A DNA stretch of 64,000 nucleotides from Akkermansiaceae bacterium (GTDB lineage Bacteria; Verrucomicrobiota; Verrucomicrobiia; Verrucomicrobiales; DEV007). The notes beneath the pieces were generated by a model. It made no database searches. It saw only the letters and a list, made by a program, of their open reading frames with translations, and had not been told where the DNA came from. Position 1 is the first letter of the stretch, and each line of letters begins with the position of its first letter. The stretch is from the NCBI GenBank assembly GCA_024233085.1, contig JACKQC010000015.1, positions 1 to 64,000 of the forward strand, read 5' to 3'. The position numbers and the translations under genes were made by a program. Below are positions 1 to 9,321 of the stretch, piece by piece.

Positions 1-1
1 G

Positions 2-361
2 CCCGATCACCTGACCGAGGCGCAAGACGCGCAGAATACCCAGAACGCGTCGGGCGGCTCCAGCGGCTCGACGCCCGCGGCGACTTCGACCACGGGCGGT
101 GGCGGCGGTCCGGCCCGACCCGGCGGCGACGGCGGCGGTCCGCCCGGACGCCCCCCGCGTGGCGGTGGCGACGGACGCGGCGACGGTCCGCCGGGCGGCG
201 GGCGACCCGGGTTTGGCCCACCGGGTCAGGGTGGTGGCGGTCCGCCCGGGCCGGGCGGTGGCCGTCCGGGCTTTGGACCTTCCGGCGGTGGAGGCGGACG
301 TCCTGGCGGTGGATCGGGTACCGGCGGCGGCTCCGGCGGCGCGCCTTCGGGAAGTCGGTAA
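2..361 (+). CDS. C-terminal end of a type II secretion-associated protein (partial)
   Basis: The gene starts before the window; only the last 119 codons are seen, ending in TAA at 359-361. The visible part is almost entirely low-complexity: a short Ser/Thr/Asn stretch, then about 90 residues of Gly, Pro and Arg in runs such as GGGGG, RPGFGP and GPPGPGGG. No domain can be read from it. The next gene is gspK, so the missing N-terminal part is most likely a minor pseudopilin (GspJ position) with an unusually long Gly/Pro-rich extension. That assignment rests only on gene order. A disordered periplasmic tail is the simplest reading. Confidence 0.6.
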   Translation, partial: PDHLTEAQDAQNTQNASGGSSGSTPAATSTTGGGGGPARPGGDGGGPPGRPPRGGGDGRGDGPPGGGRPGFGPPGQGGGGPPGPGGGRPGFGPSGGGGGRPGGGSGTGGGSGGAPSGSR

Positions 362-502
362 TCAGTTTTCAGAGTTCCGAAATCTTTGCGTGCCCAACCT
401 TTTTGGTTTGAATGCCTTCTTCGTCCGTTTCGCGATCCTTTTGAGAGTTTCCTCTTTTTAGAATTTGAATTTGTTTCGGATTTCGAGTTTTCCCCTTCGC
501 TC

Positions 503-1447
503 ATGAAACGTCACCGCCGCGCCACGACTCTCTCCCGCCAACGCGGGGTCGCGATGCTGCTGGTGGTGTTCGCGGTGCTGTTTTTGTCCTTCATCGTGGT
601 GGGTCTGTGGGAGGTGTCGCAATTCAGTTGGGATGAAAGCTCGCTGGAGCGCGGCCGTTTTCAGGCGAAGATGCTGGCCGAATCCGGCGCCGCGCTGGCG
701 ATGCACCCCAATGTGAAAGTGGGCGATCCCGTGCTGCGGCAGGAATTTCCCGACGGCCGAAAAATCGAGGTCCGCGTCGGCACGGAGGGCGGGCGCCTGC
801 TCGTGACGCAGCTCGACGGGGAGCTGTTCATCAACGCGACGCGCGAGCTGTTCATTCGCTGGGGGCTGGACGCGGCCTCGGCGTCGATCGCGTCGGAATC
901 GCTCGCCGACTGGATCGACGACAACGACCGGGCGCGGACCAACGGGGCGGAGACCGATTTTTACGCGACACTGAAGCATCCGGAGTTTCCCGGGAACGAG
1001 GATTTTTCGTCGCTCGAGCAGATGCTGCTGGTGCGGGGCATGGACAAGGTGGCGCGGATCAAGCCGGACTGGCGCGACTATTTCACCCTCTACGGGGATG
1101 GAACGATCGACGTGAACGAGGCGCCGGCGGATTTGCTGGAGGCGTTTTTTGGCACGACACCCGACGCGGCGGCGAGCGTGATCGCGACGCGCAACGGGGA
1201 CGACGGTCTCGAGGGAACGGAGGACGACTACCGTTTCCGCGGCCTGCAGGAGGTGCAGGTGTTGCTGGGCGTGTCGTCGGATCAGTGGGAGGAGGTGCAG
1301 GACTTTGTGAGCCTGGAGAATTCGACCAAGCGCATCGAGAGCATCGGGTCGGTGGGGGACGAGTACGTGTATCGGCTGATCACGCTGGCGGAGGGGGCGG
1401 ACGACAACGGGCAGGGCGGCACGACGGTGGCGCGAATCACGGAGTGA
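503..1447 (+). CDS. gspK: Type II secretion minor pseudopilin GspK-like
   Basis: The 314-residue protein starts at the ATG at 503; a longer in-frame version upstream would put non-signal sequence before the pilin leader. The N-terminus is a type IV pilin-like leader: basic residues, then RQRGVAMLLVVFAVLFLSF, with likely prepilin peptidase cleavage after the Gly and a hydrophobic helix (about residues 16-35). As in known GspK proteins the mature Glu5 is absent. The rest fits the GspK fold: a helical segment near SLADWIDDND and a helix-hairpin-helix-like region around VNEAPADLLEAFFG. GspK caps the pseudopilus tip with GspI and GspJ. The neighbours are GspL- and GspM-like genes, supporting the assignment. 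Confidence 0.85.
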   Translation: MKRHRRATTLSRQRGVAMLLVVFAVLFLSFIVVGLWEVSQFSWDESSLERGRFQAKMLAESGAALAMHPNVKVGDPVLRQEFPDGRKIEVRVGTEGGRLLVTQLDGELFINATRELFIRWGLDAASASIASESLADWIDDNDRARTNGAETDFYATLKHPEFPGNEDFSSLEQMLLVRGMDKVARIKPDWRDYFTLYGDGTIDVNEAPADLLEAFFGTTPDAAASVIATRNGDDGLEGTEDDYRFRGLQEVQVLLGVSSDQWEEVQDFVSLENSTKRIESIGSVGDEYVYRLITLAEGADDNGQGGTTVARITE

Positions 1448-1504
1448 CAAAGGCGCGGAAATTCGCGAAAGAGACCCGGTACGCGGCGCGCAACCGATTC
1501 GACT

Positions 1505-1540
1505 CAACAGGGTTGGATCGGGGACCAAACCCTGTTCGGT
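1505..1540. repeat. Dispersed CAACAGGG palindrome, copy 1
   Basis: An imperfect inverted repeat (AACAGGGTTGG against CCAAACCCTGTT) lies in the 153-bp gap between gspK and the GspL-like gene. The same element occurs at about 11236, 20371, 24301 and 29955, always between genes. It can form a stem of about 11 bp but no T-run follows, so a rho-independent terminator is not clearly indicated; a REP-like repeat is likelier. Confidence 0.7.
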
Positions 1541-1600
1541 CAAAAAACCGCGCGAAAAGCGCCGAAACGAGTCCAATTTGACGAAAAACCGCCCGAATAC

Positions 1601-2830
1601 ATGAGTCGAAACCCGATAGCGATGCCCGACGCGGGACGAGGCTGGGACCTGTGGTCCGGCGGCCGGGTGAAGGCGTCGGGCGAGGAACCCGGCGAGGTGG
1701 CGGGTTCGGGCGCCGACGTGGTGATCGGGGTGCCGGCGACGCTGGCGACGACTTTCGCGGTGAAGCTGCCGACTCTGGAGGAATCGTTGTTCGAGCCGAT
1801 GGTGTACGCGCAGATCGAAAAGCGCGGGCTCGGCGCGGGAGGGCCGGAGGCGACGGCCTTCGCCTGGTGGGTGGTGCAGCAGGAGGGCAACGAGACGCTG
1901 CTGAGCGTGGACGTTTTGCCGGCGGATTTTCCCGAGACATTGTGTGTGGAGCACGCGGCGGGCTACGCGCCGGCGGCGCGGCTGTGGCGGCTGCCGGAGG
2001 ACAAGCTGCTTTTCTGGATCGAGCACGGGCGCGGCGTGCTGGCGGCGAACCGCCACGGGCGGCTGACCCACGTGCAGGTGCTGACGGCGCCGCCCGAACT
2101 CGGAGCGGCCACGGCGCAGGAGATCAACCTGACGGCGCTGACCCTCCAGGCGCAGGGATTTGTCGGCGAAAATCCGGAGCTGGTGGTGGCGGGGGACTTT
2201 TCCGGACCGGAGGGCGGGGATCGCGCGGGCTTCGAGGGGGCGCTCACTTTGCCGGTGGATTATCTGCCGGGGCCGGGCCACCCGACGGCGCCGCCGCAGG
2301 GGATGCGGGCGCGCTTTGTGCCGCAGGCGGTGAAGGACGCCCGGGCACGGCGGGCGACACGGCGCAAGGTGGCGGCTTTCGCGCTGGCGGCGGCGGCGGT
2401 TTACGTCGCGATCGGGGCTCTGCTGTGGATGCACGCGCGCTCGACACGGCGGACAATCGAGCTGCTCGAGGCCAGGGCGTCGGAAAACCGGCCGACGGTG
2501 GAGGAAATCCAGCGAACCGAGCAACGCTGGCGCGAGCTGGAGCCGGCGATCGACCTGCGCTACTACCCGCTGGTCCAGCTCAACGAGGTCACCAAGGCCA
2601 TGCCGGGCAGCGGGGTGCTGCTGCGCGAGTTCGAGACGCGGGGCACGTCGATTTTTGTCCGCGGCGCGGCCAAGGACGTGCAGATGGCCTTCACGCTGGT
2701 GGAGGATTTGAAAAAGAGCCCGGAGCTGTCCGTTTACGAGTGGAACATGCCGAAGCCCAAGGTGGAATCCAACAGCTCGGCGACCTTCGAAATTCAAGGC
2801 AAACCGAAACATGCGGGGACTGACGAATAG
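1601..2830 (+). CDS. GspL/PilN-like type II secretion inner-membrane protein
   Basis: The 409-residue protein has a soluble N-terminal part (about 1-250), one transmembrane helix at about 258-277 (FALAAAAVYVAIGALLWMH) and a C-terminal periplasmic part with a short helical region and a PilN/GspL-like ferredoxin-type fold ending near residue 400. This is the GspL plan: a cytoplasmic actin-like domain that contacts the GspE ATPase, one membrane span, and a small periplasmic domain that pairs with GspM. The ATG at 1601 follows the palindromic element. The gene overlaps the next by 20 bases, suggesting translational coupling. The cytoplasmic domain is too diverged to read motifs with certainty, so the call rests on layout and neighbours. 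Confidence 0.65.
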   Translation: MSRNPIAMPDAGRGWDLWSGGRVKASGEEPGEVAGSGADVVIGVPATLATTFAVKLPTLEESLFEPMVYAQIEKRGLGAGGPEATAFAWWVVQQEGNETLLSVDVLPADFPETLCVEHAAGYAPAARLWRLPEDKLLFWIEHGRGVLAANRHGRLTHVQVLTAPPELGAATAQEINLTALTLQAQGFVGENPELVVAGDFSGPEGGDRAGFEGALTLPVDYLPGPGHPTAPPQGMRARFVPQAVKDARARRATRRKVAAFALAAAAVYVAIGALLWMHARSTRRTIELLEARASENRPTVEEIQRTEQRWRELEPAIDLRYYPLVQLNEVTKAMPGSGVLLREFETRGTSIFVRGAAKDVQMAFTLVEDLKKSPELSVYEWNMPKPKVESNSSATFEIQGKPKHAGTDE

Positions 2831-3545
2831 GGAAAAAAGGCTGCTGGCCTTTTGTGTGCTGACGATTTTCGTCATGGCGAACGTCTTCGCCGGGCGCGCC
2901 GTGCTGAAGACGCTCAAGGGCGGCGGCGAAAAAATCTCGGCGCTCAAAAACGAGATCGCCGAGCAGGACATGTGGCTGGAGGAACAGGACTACTGGGAAC
3001 GTCGCCGCGGATGGCTCGACGGCCACATGCCGCCGCCGATCGACTCGGTCGGAAAGGCCCAGGGCGATCTGATGCAGGAAATGCAGCAGCAGGTTCTCGA
3101 CCGCAAACTGCGCATCGACCGGCAAAATCTCATCGACCCGGTCCACGGGGCGAACTTCGACGAGGTCGCCGTCTATCTGCGCGTCCGGGGCGACGCGGCG
3201 GTGATCAACCAATGGGTCGCGTCCCTGCAATCGCCGGAGAAATTCCAGGTGCTCAAGACCCTCGAACTCGAACTCGACAACCGCGCCCGCGAAACGACGC
3301 CGCAGGGCGAGTGCCAGATCACCATCGCCCGCTGGTTCGCGCCCCAGGGCAGCCAGCCGGCCGCCGATCCGGCCCCGGCCGAGGCGGCTCCGGAGGCGGC
3401 GGATCCGGCGCCGCCGCCCGTCCCCGAGGCTCCGGCTTCGACGACACCCGCCCCCGAGGCGGCTCCGGAAAGCGTCACCGACTCCGGCGCGGCCGCTCCC
3501 GCGCCGCCGACCGACCCGGCCGGCGGCGGGAACGTCGGCAGTTGA
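2811..3545 (+). CDS. GspM/PilO-like type II secretion protein
   Basis: This 244-residue protein has an N-terminal membrane helix (about 10-28, LLAFCVLTIFVMANVFAGR), a coiled-coil-like stretch (about 40-60) and a compact domain to about residue 180. It then has a 60-residue Ala/Pro/Glu-rich tail. Small size, one helix and position directly after the GspL-like gene match GspM, which dimerises with GspL in the inner-membrane platform. It begins 20 bases inside the preceding gene. The Pro/Ala-rich tail is outside the usual family core and is presumably disordered. Confidence 0.6.
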   Translation: MRGLTNREKRLLAFCVLTIFVMANVFAGRAVLKTLKGGGEKISALKNEIAEQDMWLEEQDYWERRRGWLDGHMPPPIDSVGKAQGDLMQEMQQQVLDRKLRIDRQNLIDPVHGANFDEVAVYLRVRGDAAVINQWVASLQSPEKFQVLKTLELELDNRARETTPQGECQITIARWFAPQGSQPAADPAPAEAAPEAADPAPPPVPEAPASTTPAPEAAPESVTDSGAAAPAPPTDPAGGGNVGS

Positions 3546-3580
3546 GCGGTAACACCTTTCATTTTCCAGATTCGTCCGCC

Positions 3581-4504
3581 ATGAAAACGCCCTCGGTTTT
3601 GAGTTTTTCCGGGCTGCCGGCAGTGGTGCTGTTGCTGTTGGCGGGGACGCCGCGGGCGCCGGCCCAGGAGGCGGAAACCGCCGCCGCCGCCGCCGCTGCA
3701 GAAGGGGTTTCGGAGGCGGATTCGCCGCCGGTGACGCGGGACGAAGTGCTGCCGCGCGGGGTGACGCCGGAGCATTTCGACGCGGTGCTGAAAAACTCGC
3801 CCTTTCTGCGAACGCTCGATTTTCAAAAGACCTACGCTCTCCGGGGCATCGCTGAGATCGGCGGCCGGCAGATCGCGACGCTTTACAACAACGACACCAA
3901 GGAGACCGTCAACGTGCGCTATGAAACGCCGAACGAAAAAGGCATGAAACTCGTCGAGGTGACCGAGAAGAAACTCGTCGCCGGCGTGGTGGACTTGACC
4001 GGGGTGACCGCGAAGATCGATGTCTCGGGCGAGGAGGTGGAATTGAAATTCGAACCCTCCCGCGTGGCGCCGGTCCCGAAGGGTCCGTCGCCGGGAAGCC
4101 GCGGACCGGGCGGCCCCGGCGGTCCTCCACCGGGCTCGACTTCATCGTCGGGCGAGCGGCGCGGACCGTCGCCGGAGGACATCAAGCGCTACCAGTCGCT
4201 CAACGACGACCAGAAGAAAAAGCTTGGCGAATACATTCGCCAGACCATGCAGCGCTATCCCGACATGAGCCGGGAGGAGCGCGGCAACATGATCCGCGGC
4301 GCGCTGACGCGGCTTTCCGAGGGAGGCGAGATTCCGGCCGGCGACGGCAACACTCCGCCTTCCTCCTCTTCGTCCTCCTCGTCGTCCCGGGACGGCGATC
4401 GGAACCGGTCCAGCAGAAGCAGCGATCAGGGCCGGTCCGGCGGCGGCGGCGACCGGGATCGGAGCCGGGGATCGTCGTCGAGCGGCGGGGGCGACCGGCG
4501 TTAG
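3581..4504 (+). CDS. Secreted GspC-like periplasmic protein with Ser/Gly-rich tail
   Basis: The 307-residue protein begins at the ATG at 3581 with a signal peptide (MKTPSVLSF... to about residue 28, APAQ). Residues about 65-150 form a beta-rich block (LRGIAEIGGRQIATLYNN and following strands) that resembles the GspC homology region. The middle is Gly/Pro-rich, a short helical segment follows (about 195-250, SLNDDQKKKLGEYIRQTMQ), and the last 60 residues are mostly Ser, Arg, Asp and Gly. GspC links the inner-membrane platform to the outer-membrane secretin. Its position at the end of the GspK-L-M run supports a secretion role, but similarity to GspC is only inferred from strand pattern and context. 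Confidence 0.45.
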   Translation: MKTPSVLSFSGLPAVVLLLLAGTPRAPAQEAETAAAAAAAEGVSEADSPPVTRDEVLPRGVTPEHFDAVLKNSPFLRTLDFQKTYALRGIAEIGGRQIATLYNNDTKETVNVRYETPNEKGMKLVEVTEKKLVAGVVDLTGVTAKIDVSGEEVELKFEPSRVAPVPKGPSPGSRGPGGPGGPPPGSTSSSGERRGPSPEDIKRYQSLNDDQKKKLGEYIRQTMQRYPDMSREERGNMIRGALTRLSEGGEIPAGDGNTPPSSSSSSSSSRDGDRNRSSRSSDQGRSGGGGDRDRSRGSSSSGGGDRR

Positions 4505-4918
4505 GGATTTCGGGTTTCGGATTTTGGGTCGGGTGCGAGCGAAAGTGGCGGTCAACAAATCGAATTGGGGAGAATGCCAAGGGCATTGCGTAGGGAAGCC
4601 CGGGGTCGTTCCAAACCCGGGTTTCCATCCAAAACGCCGGCGGTGTTTACCGAACCCGCCAACCATCGACGAGCCAACCGTCGAGAGTTTCAAAATGACC
4701 GCCGCTTTCCTTCATCCATTCGGGTTTCGCGTTTTGATTTTTCTAGGGAGCGCCTTTAGGGTGGCGCACGCGGGCAAATCCCTGGCGATTTTTCCGGAAA
4801 GCCGGTCCGACTTTGGGCGTCCAAGCAGGGTGCAAAGGTCGCGGATTTCCCGAAAAACTCCGAGTCCCGGACCGCAAATCATTCAAATCGAACCTCGAAC
4901 CACCATCCTCCTCCAGCC
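4505..4918. other. Intergenic region before sodA
   Basis: This 414-bp stretch holds no convincing gene. It contains a short CCCGGG-centred inverted repeat around 4600-4622 and the untranslated leader of the superoxide dismutase gene. No promoter boxes could be assigned. Confidence 0.5.
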
Positions 4919-5551
<633 letters not shown>

Positions 5552-5587
5552 CCGCTTTCGTCAGGCACTTCCAGTTTTTTCGCGAAA

Positions 5588-5625
5588 AACGCGGCCCGGC
5601 GCAGCTTGTCCGGGTCGCGTTTTTG
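5588..5625 (+). terminator. Rho-independent terminator after sodA
   Basis: An 11-bp stem with one mismatch (ACGCGGCCCGG at 5589-5599 with CCGGGTCGCGT at 5610-5620) and a 10-base loop is followed directly by a short run of T (5620-5624). It lies 40 bases past the sodA stop and just ahead of the next gene. Confidence 0.85.
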
Positions 5626-5636
5626 ATTGTTCGGCG

Positions 5637-7178
5637 ATGAAGGCGCTCTTCGGCGACATCCACAACCACTGCGGCGTCAGCTACGGGCACGGCTCGCTGG
5701 CCGACGCGCTGGCGAACGCGCGCGAGCGGCTCGATTTCGTCTCCATCACCGGCCACGCCCACTGGCCCGACATGCCGGACCCGGTGGCGGAGCCGCGGCT
5801 GCGGCCGGTGATCGACTTTCACGAGCGGGGCTTCGCGAAACTGCGCGAAAACTGGCCGGGAATGCTGGGCGAACTGAAGGCGGCGAATGTCGAGGGCGAA
5901 TTCGTGGTTTTCCCGGCCTTCGAAATTCACTCGTGCGCCCACGGCGACCGGAATGTGCTCTACCGCGATCTTCGCGACGACGCGGAGATTCTCTATCCGT
6001 CGAGCATTCCGGATCTGCACCGACAATTGGCCGGGCTGAAGGCGCGGGGCATGGAAACGCTCAGCCAGCCGCACCACGTCGGCTACCGGCGCGGGACGCG
6101 CGGCATGGACTGGGCCTCGCACTGCCCGGAATTCGAGCCGCTGGTGGAGCTGCTCTCGATGCACGGCTGCAGCGAGGACAGCGAGACGCCGCGCCCCTTT
6201 CTGCATGTGATGGGACCGTCCGACTTCGAGGGCACGATCCGGCACGGCTGGGAGTCGGGCCACCTCTTCGGCGTGACCGGCGGGACCGACCATCACAGCG
6301 CGCATCCGGGGAGCCACGGGCACGGCCTGCTTGGCGTCCGGGCCGAAAACGGCACGCGGGCCGCGATCTGGGACGCGTTTTTTGCCCGCCGCACCTGGGC
6401 CATGACCGGGGACAGGATCGAGCTGGATTTCCGCGTCGATGACGCCCCGATGGGGAGCGTGTTGCCGCCGGGAAACGGGCGGCATGTCGAGATCGACGTC
6501 GCGGCCGGCGGGGCGGTCGACGCGGTCGATGTGCTGAAAAACGGCCGCCTCGTTCATCGGATCTCGCCGGGCCTGTCCGCGGTCGAAGGCGACGCCGGAA
6601 CCGGTTCGATTCACACCAAGCTCCATCTCGAACTCGGCTGGGGGCCGCGCGGGGAGCGGTTCGATTGGGACGCCGTTTTCGGCATCGACGCCGGGTGCAT
6701 TCTTGAGGTGGAGCCGCGATTTCGGGGGCGCGAGGTCGTTTCGCCCCTCGAGGCGGAGACAGGAGACGGGGAAGGGGAAGGGGAAGCGGGCGGTTTTTTC
6801 GAAAACCGAATCGTCGAGCGCGGGGAACGCGCGGTGCGATTCGAGGCCGTGACGCGGGGCAACCCGAACAATTCGACCAATGCCTCGCAGGGAGTCTGCC
6901 TTGAAGTCGAGGCGACGCCGGGCGCGACGATTTTCTTCGAGTTGAATGGCGCGCGCCACGAGATTCCGCTCGCCGAGCTGATTCGCGGAGCGCGGTCCGG
7001 TCTGCTGAACGGACTGGAGTCGCCCGCGTGGCGGATTCATCGCGCGCCGCCGCCGGCCGAGTGGCGGGTGCGATCGGCCTTCGACATCGACCTGGCGCCC
7101 GGGGACTTCGTGTACGCCCGCGTCCGGCAGACGAACGACCAATGGGCGTGGGGCACGGCGGTTTTCTGCCGGGCCTAG
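5637..7178 (+). CDS. PHP-like metal-dependent hydrolase
   Basis: This 513-residue protein starts at the ATG at 5637. The N-terminus carries the PHP-type metal motif GDIHNH (Asp7, His9, His11), then ITGHAHW near residue 40, SQPHHVGY near 145 and GGTDHHSAHPG near 220. These match the histidine-rich clusters of PHP phosphoesterase-like or DUF3604-like proteins. The C-terminal half is beta-rich, perhaps an accessory sandwich domain. It has no signal peptide. It is convergent with the DUF3943 gene only 29 bases downstream. The substrate cannot be inferred. Confidence 0.65.
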   Translation: MKALFGDIHNHCGVSYGHGSLADALANARERLDFVSITGHAHWPDMPDPVAEPRLRPVIDFHERGFAKLRENWPGMLGELKAANVEGEFVVFPAFEIHSCAHGDRNVLYRDLRDDAEILYPSSIPDLHRQLAGLKARGMETLSQPHHVGYRRGTRGMDWASHCPEFEPLVELLSMHGCSEDSETPRPFLHVMGPSDFEGTIRHGWESGHLFGVTGGTDHHSAHPGSHGHGLLGVRAENGTRAAIWDAFFARRTWAMTGDRIELDFRVDDAPMGSVLPPGNGRHVEIDVAAGGAVDAVDVLKNGRLVHRISPGLSAVEGDAGTGSIHTKLHLELGWGPRGERFDWDAVFGIDAGCILEVEPRFRGREVVSPLEAETGDGEGEGEAGGFFENRIVERGERAVRFEAVTRGNPNNSTNASQGVCLEVEATPGATIFFELNGARHEIPLAELIRGARSGLLNGLESPAWRIHRAPPPAEWRVRSAFDIDLAPGDFVYARVRQTNDQWAWGTAVFCRA

Positions 7179-7207
7179 ATTAAAAGAACGCCGCCGCGCG
7201 TGTCGGC

Positions 7208-7945
7208 TCAGAACTTGAAGCTCACCGAGCCGCTCATGCCGAGCGATCCACTCGCGTCGACCAGAGGCGTGATCCGGAAGGCGGGTTCCTCCCAGTCGGC
7301 GTGGAAGATTTTTTCGCCGATGAACTTGGTCGTCCCCTGCAACGGATCGACGGCGAAGCGCAGCGCCTTCGATTTCGGGTCGTCCTTGCCGGCGAGGTCC
7401 TTGAGAATCTGGAAGCGCACTTCGCCGATGAGCGAGCCGATGGTCGAGGTGAACATCAGATCCTGCTGCGAGGGATGGGAGGCCCAGTTTTCCATGCCAT
7501 ATTCCCACACCACCGAGGAAGCCGTGCTGAAGAGGAAGGACTCGAAAAAGGTGAAGTTCTGGCTGCGCGCGCGCAGGTAGGTCTCCGAACCCCACAGCGG
7601 ATGGGCGATGTAGTTCCAATACCACTCGTCATCGTCCCACTTGGGGCCCGATCGGAAGCCGTCCTTGAAGGTTTCGCCGCTGAAGGTGCCGAAATGCGTC
7701 GTCTCCTGGTCCATCGCGACGAGCACACCCAGCCCGATGGCCTGTTTCGACAGGACGTAGGTGATCGGGTAGGTCAGGTCGCGGTCGCCGTTCGCCGAGG
7801 GGGCGAACAGCGTGGCCCGGGCGAGTTTCGCGTCGTCCAGGGGAGCCGGCGGATCGTTTTCGCCCGCGAAGACCGGAAGAGCCGAAGCGAGGGTCAAAGC
7901 GAGAAACGGAACGGCGGCAAAAGGCGAACGGGCGAACGGATTCAT
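7208..7945 (-). CDS. DUF3943-type exported protein
   Basis: This 245-residue protein has a signal peptide (about 1-27, ending PVFAG) and a body rich in aromatic residues and Gly-Ser pairs, ending in Phe (SGSVSFKF), as in outer-membrane proteins. The stretch DDEWYWNYIAHPLWGSETYLRAR followed by VVWEYGMENW is recognisable from the DUF3943 family, whose function is unknown. It diverges from the sialidase-like gene across about 210 bp and converges with the PHP-like gene. Confidence 0.65.
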   Translation of the reverse strand: MNPFARSPFAAVPFLALTLASALPVFAGENDPPAPLDDAKLARATLFAPSANGDRDLTYPITYVLSKQAIGLGVLVAMDQETTHFGTFSGETFKDGFRSGPKWDDDEWYWNYIAHPLWGSETYLRARSQNFTFFESFLFSTASSVVWEYGMENWASHPSQQDLMFTSTIGSLIGEVRFQILKDLAGKDDPKSKALRFAVDPLQGTTKFIGEKIFHADWEEPAFRITPLVDASGSLGMSGSVSFKF

Positions 7946-8154
7946 GGCGGGGTCCAGTGAGAGGCGGCAAAGCCCACGCTTGCGTCATCCGGTGGCGAAT
8001 GAAATGACGGAGGGCGGAGCCCTGTCATCGGCGATGGCGCGAGGCGCGTCAAGGGAATCCGTCCCTCAATCCCCAAAACCTCGCTTGCACCCTCCCGATT
8101 CCGGTTTTTCTTTCCCGCCCCTCTCAAAAAGACGTAATGACTCCAATTTTTCCC

Positions 8155-9318
8155 ATGAAACCACGATCCCTACCCTTCCTTCTCGGCCTGCTCGCCGCGG
8201 GCGCTTTCACCGCCGCCGCCGCCGAGCCCACCGTTCTTTTCAAGCAGGGCGACAACGACTACGGCATCTACCGCATGCCCGGGCTCGTGCTCACGAAATC
8301 CGGCACCCTGATCGCCTCCGCCGAGGGACGCAAAACCCTCGAGATGCGCTGGAGCCAGGCCGCGCCCTTCATCCGCGTGTCGAAGGATCAGGGCAAGACC
8401 TGGAGCGACGCGAAGCCGTTCGCCTCCGCTCCCGCCGACGCGAAGCAGAACCCCGTGCTCGTCGACAAAGGCGCCGCCGAACCCGGCCAGATCGGCGTCC
8501 ACAACCTCACCGCCATCGCCGACAAGGACGGCGGCGTGCACTGGCTCTACACCGTCGAATATAGCCGCGTGTTTTACGTGAAGACCGACGACAACGGCGA
8601 AAACGGCTCCGAGCCGGTCGAAATCACCTCGGTTTTCGACGCCTTCAAGGACGAGATCGACTGGAAACTCATCGCCACCGGCCCCGGCCACGGCATTCAG
8701 TTGAAGGACAGCGGCCGCCTGGTCGTGCCCGTGTGGGTCTCCGACGGCACCGAGGGCATCGGCCTGCAGGCCGCGGCGAGCGCGACGATCTTTTCCGATG
8801 ACGGCGGGAAGACCTGGCGGCGCGGCGAGATTGTCGCGAAGCATTTCACGCTGGAGAAAACCAAGACCGGCACCGCGGTCGAGCTTCCCAGCGAGGGCGC
8901 CATCGCCCAGGCCGCCGACGGCACCGTCGTGCTGAACATCCGCAACAAGGCGCTCAAGGGCCAGCGCGTCCAGGCCACCAGCAAGGACGGCGCCACCGGC
9001 TGGAGCGAGGCCGCCTTTGTCGAGGGACTCATGGAGCCCATCTGCCAGGGCAGCCTCGTCAGCGCCGGCGACGCCGGTCTCGTCTTCGCCAATCCCGCGA
9101 ACATGATCATGCGCAAGAGCCTCACCGCCCGCGTCAGCAAGGACGGCGGCAAGACCTACCCCGCCAGCTTTGTGATCGACGACGGCGTGGCCGGCTACTC
9201 CGACCTCGCCAGCGACGGCTCGACCGTCTATGCGATCTACGAGCGCGGCGCCGCGCCCTCCGACCGCGATCCCGAAGGCATCGCCTTCACCAGCTTCGCC
9301 ATCGGCGACGCGAAGTGA
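8155..9318 (+). CDS. Exo-alpha-sialidase family protein (BNR/Asp-box)
   Basis: The protein is 387 residues from the ATG at 8155 (an ATG 18 bases earlier is in frame but weakens the signal peptide). It has a signal peptide to about residue 22. The arginine-triad entry motif is present as YRMPG (Arg40). At least three Asp-box turns are visible: SKDQGKTW (76-83), SDDGGKTW (about 220) and SKDGGKTY (about 335). This is the six-bladed propeller of sialidases, which release terminal sialic acid from glycans outside the cytoplasm. Family members in PVC bacteria may act on other sugars, so sialic acid is not certain. No sialic acid uptake or catabolism genes lie nearby. Confidence 0.85.
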   Translation: MKPRSLPFLLGLLAAGAFTAAAAEPTVLFKQGDNDYGIYRMPGLVLTKSGTLIASAEGRKTLEMRWSQAAPFIRVSKDQGKTWSDAKPFASAPADAKQNPVLVDKGAAEPGQIGVHNLTAIADKDGGVHWLYTVEYSRVFYVKTDDNGENGSEPVEITSVFDAFKDEIDWKLIATGPGHGIQLKDSGRLVVPVWVSDGTEGIGLQAAASATIFSDDGGKTWRRGEIVAKHFTLEKTKTGTAVELPSEGAIAQAADGTVVLNIRNKALKGQRVQATSKDGATGWSEAAFVEGLMEPICQGSLVSAGDAGLVFANPANMIMRKSLTARVSKDGGKTYPASFVIDDGVAGYSDLASDGSTVYAIYERGAAPSDRDPEGIAFTSFAIGDAK

Positions 9319-9321
9319 CGG

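Noticed and set aside
49..360. Gly/Pro-rich stretch as a collagen-like protein gene of its own
   Set aside because: It is continuous with a frame entering from outside the window and ends just before gspK; no start codon or signal peptide is seen.
458..2971. An 837-residue open frame on the minus strand across the secretion genes
   Set aside because: It is the antisense shadow of gspK and the GspL-like gene; composition is Arg/His-rich with no domain, and the plus-strand genes have clear pilin and membrane features.
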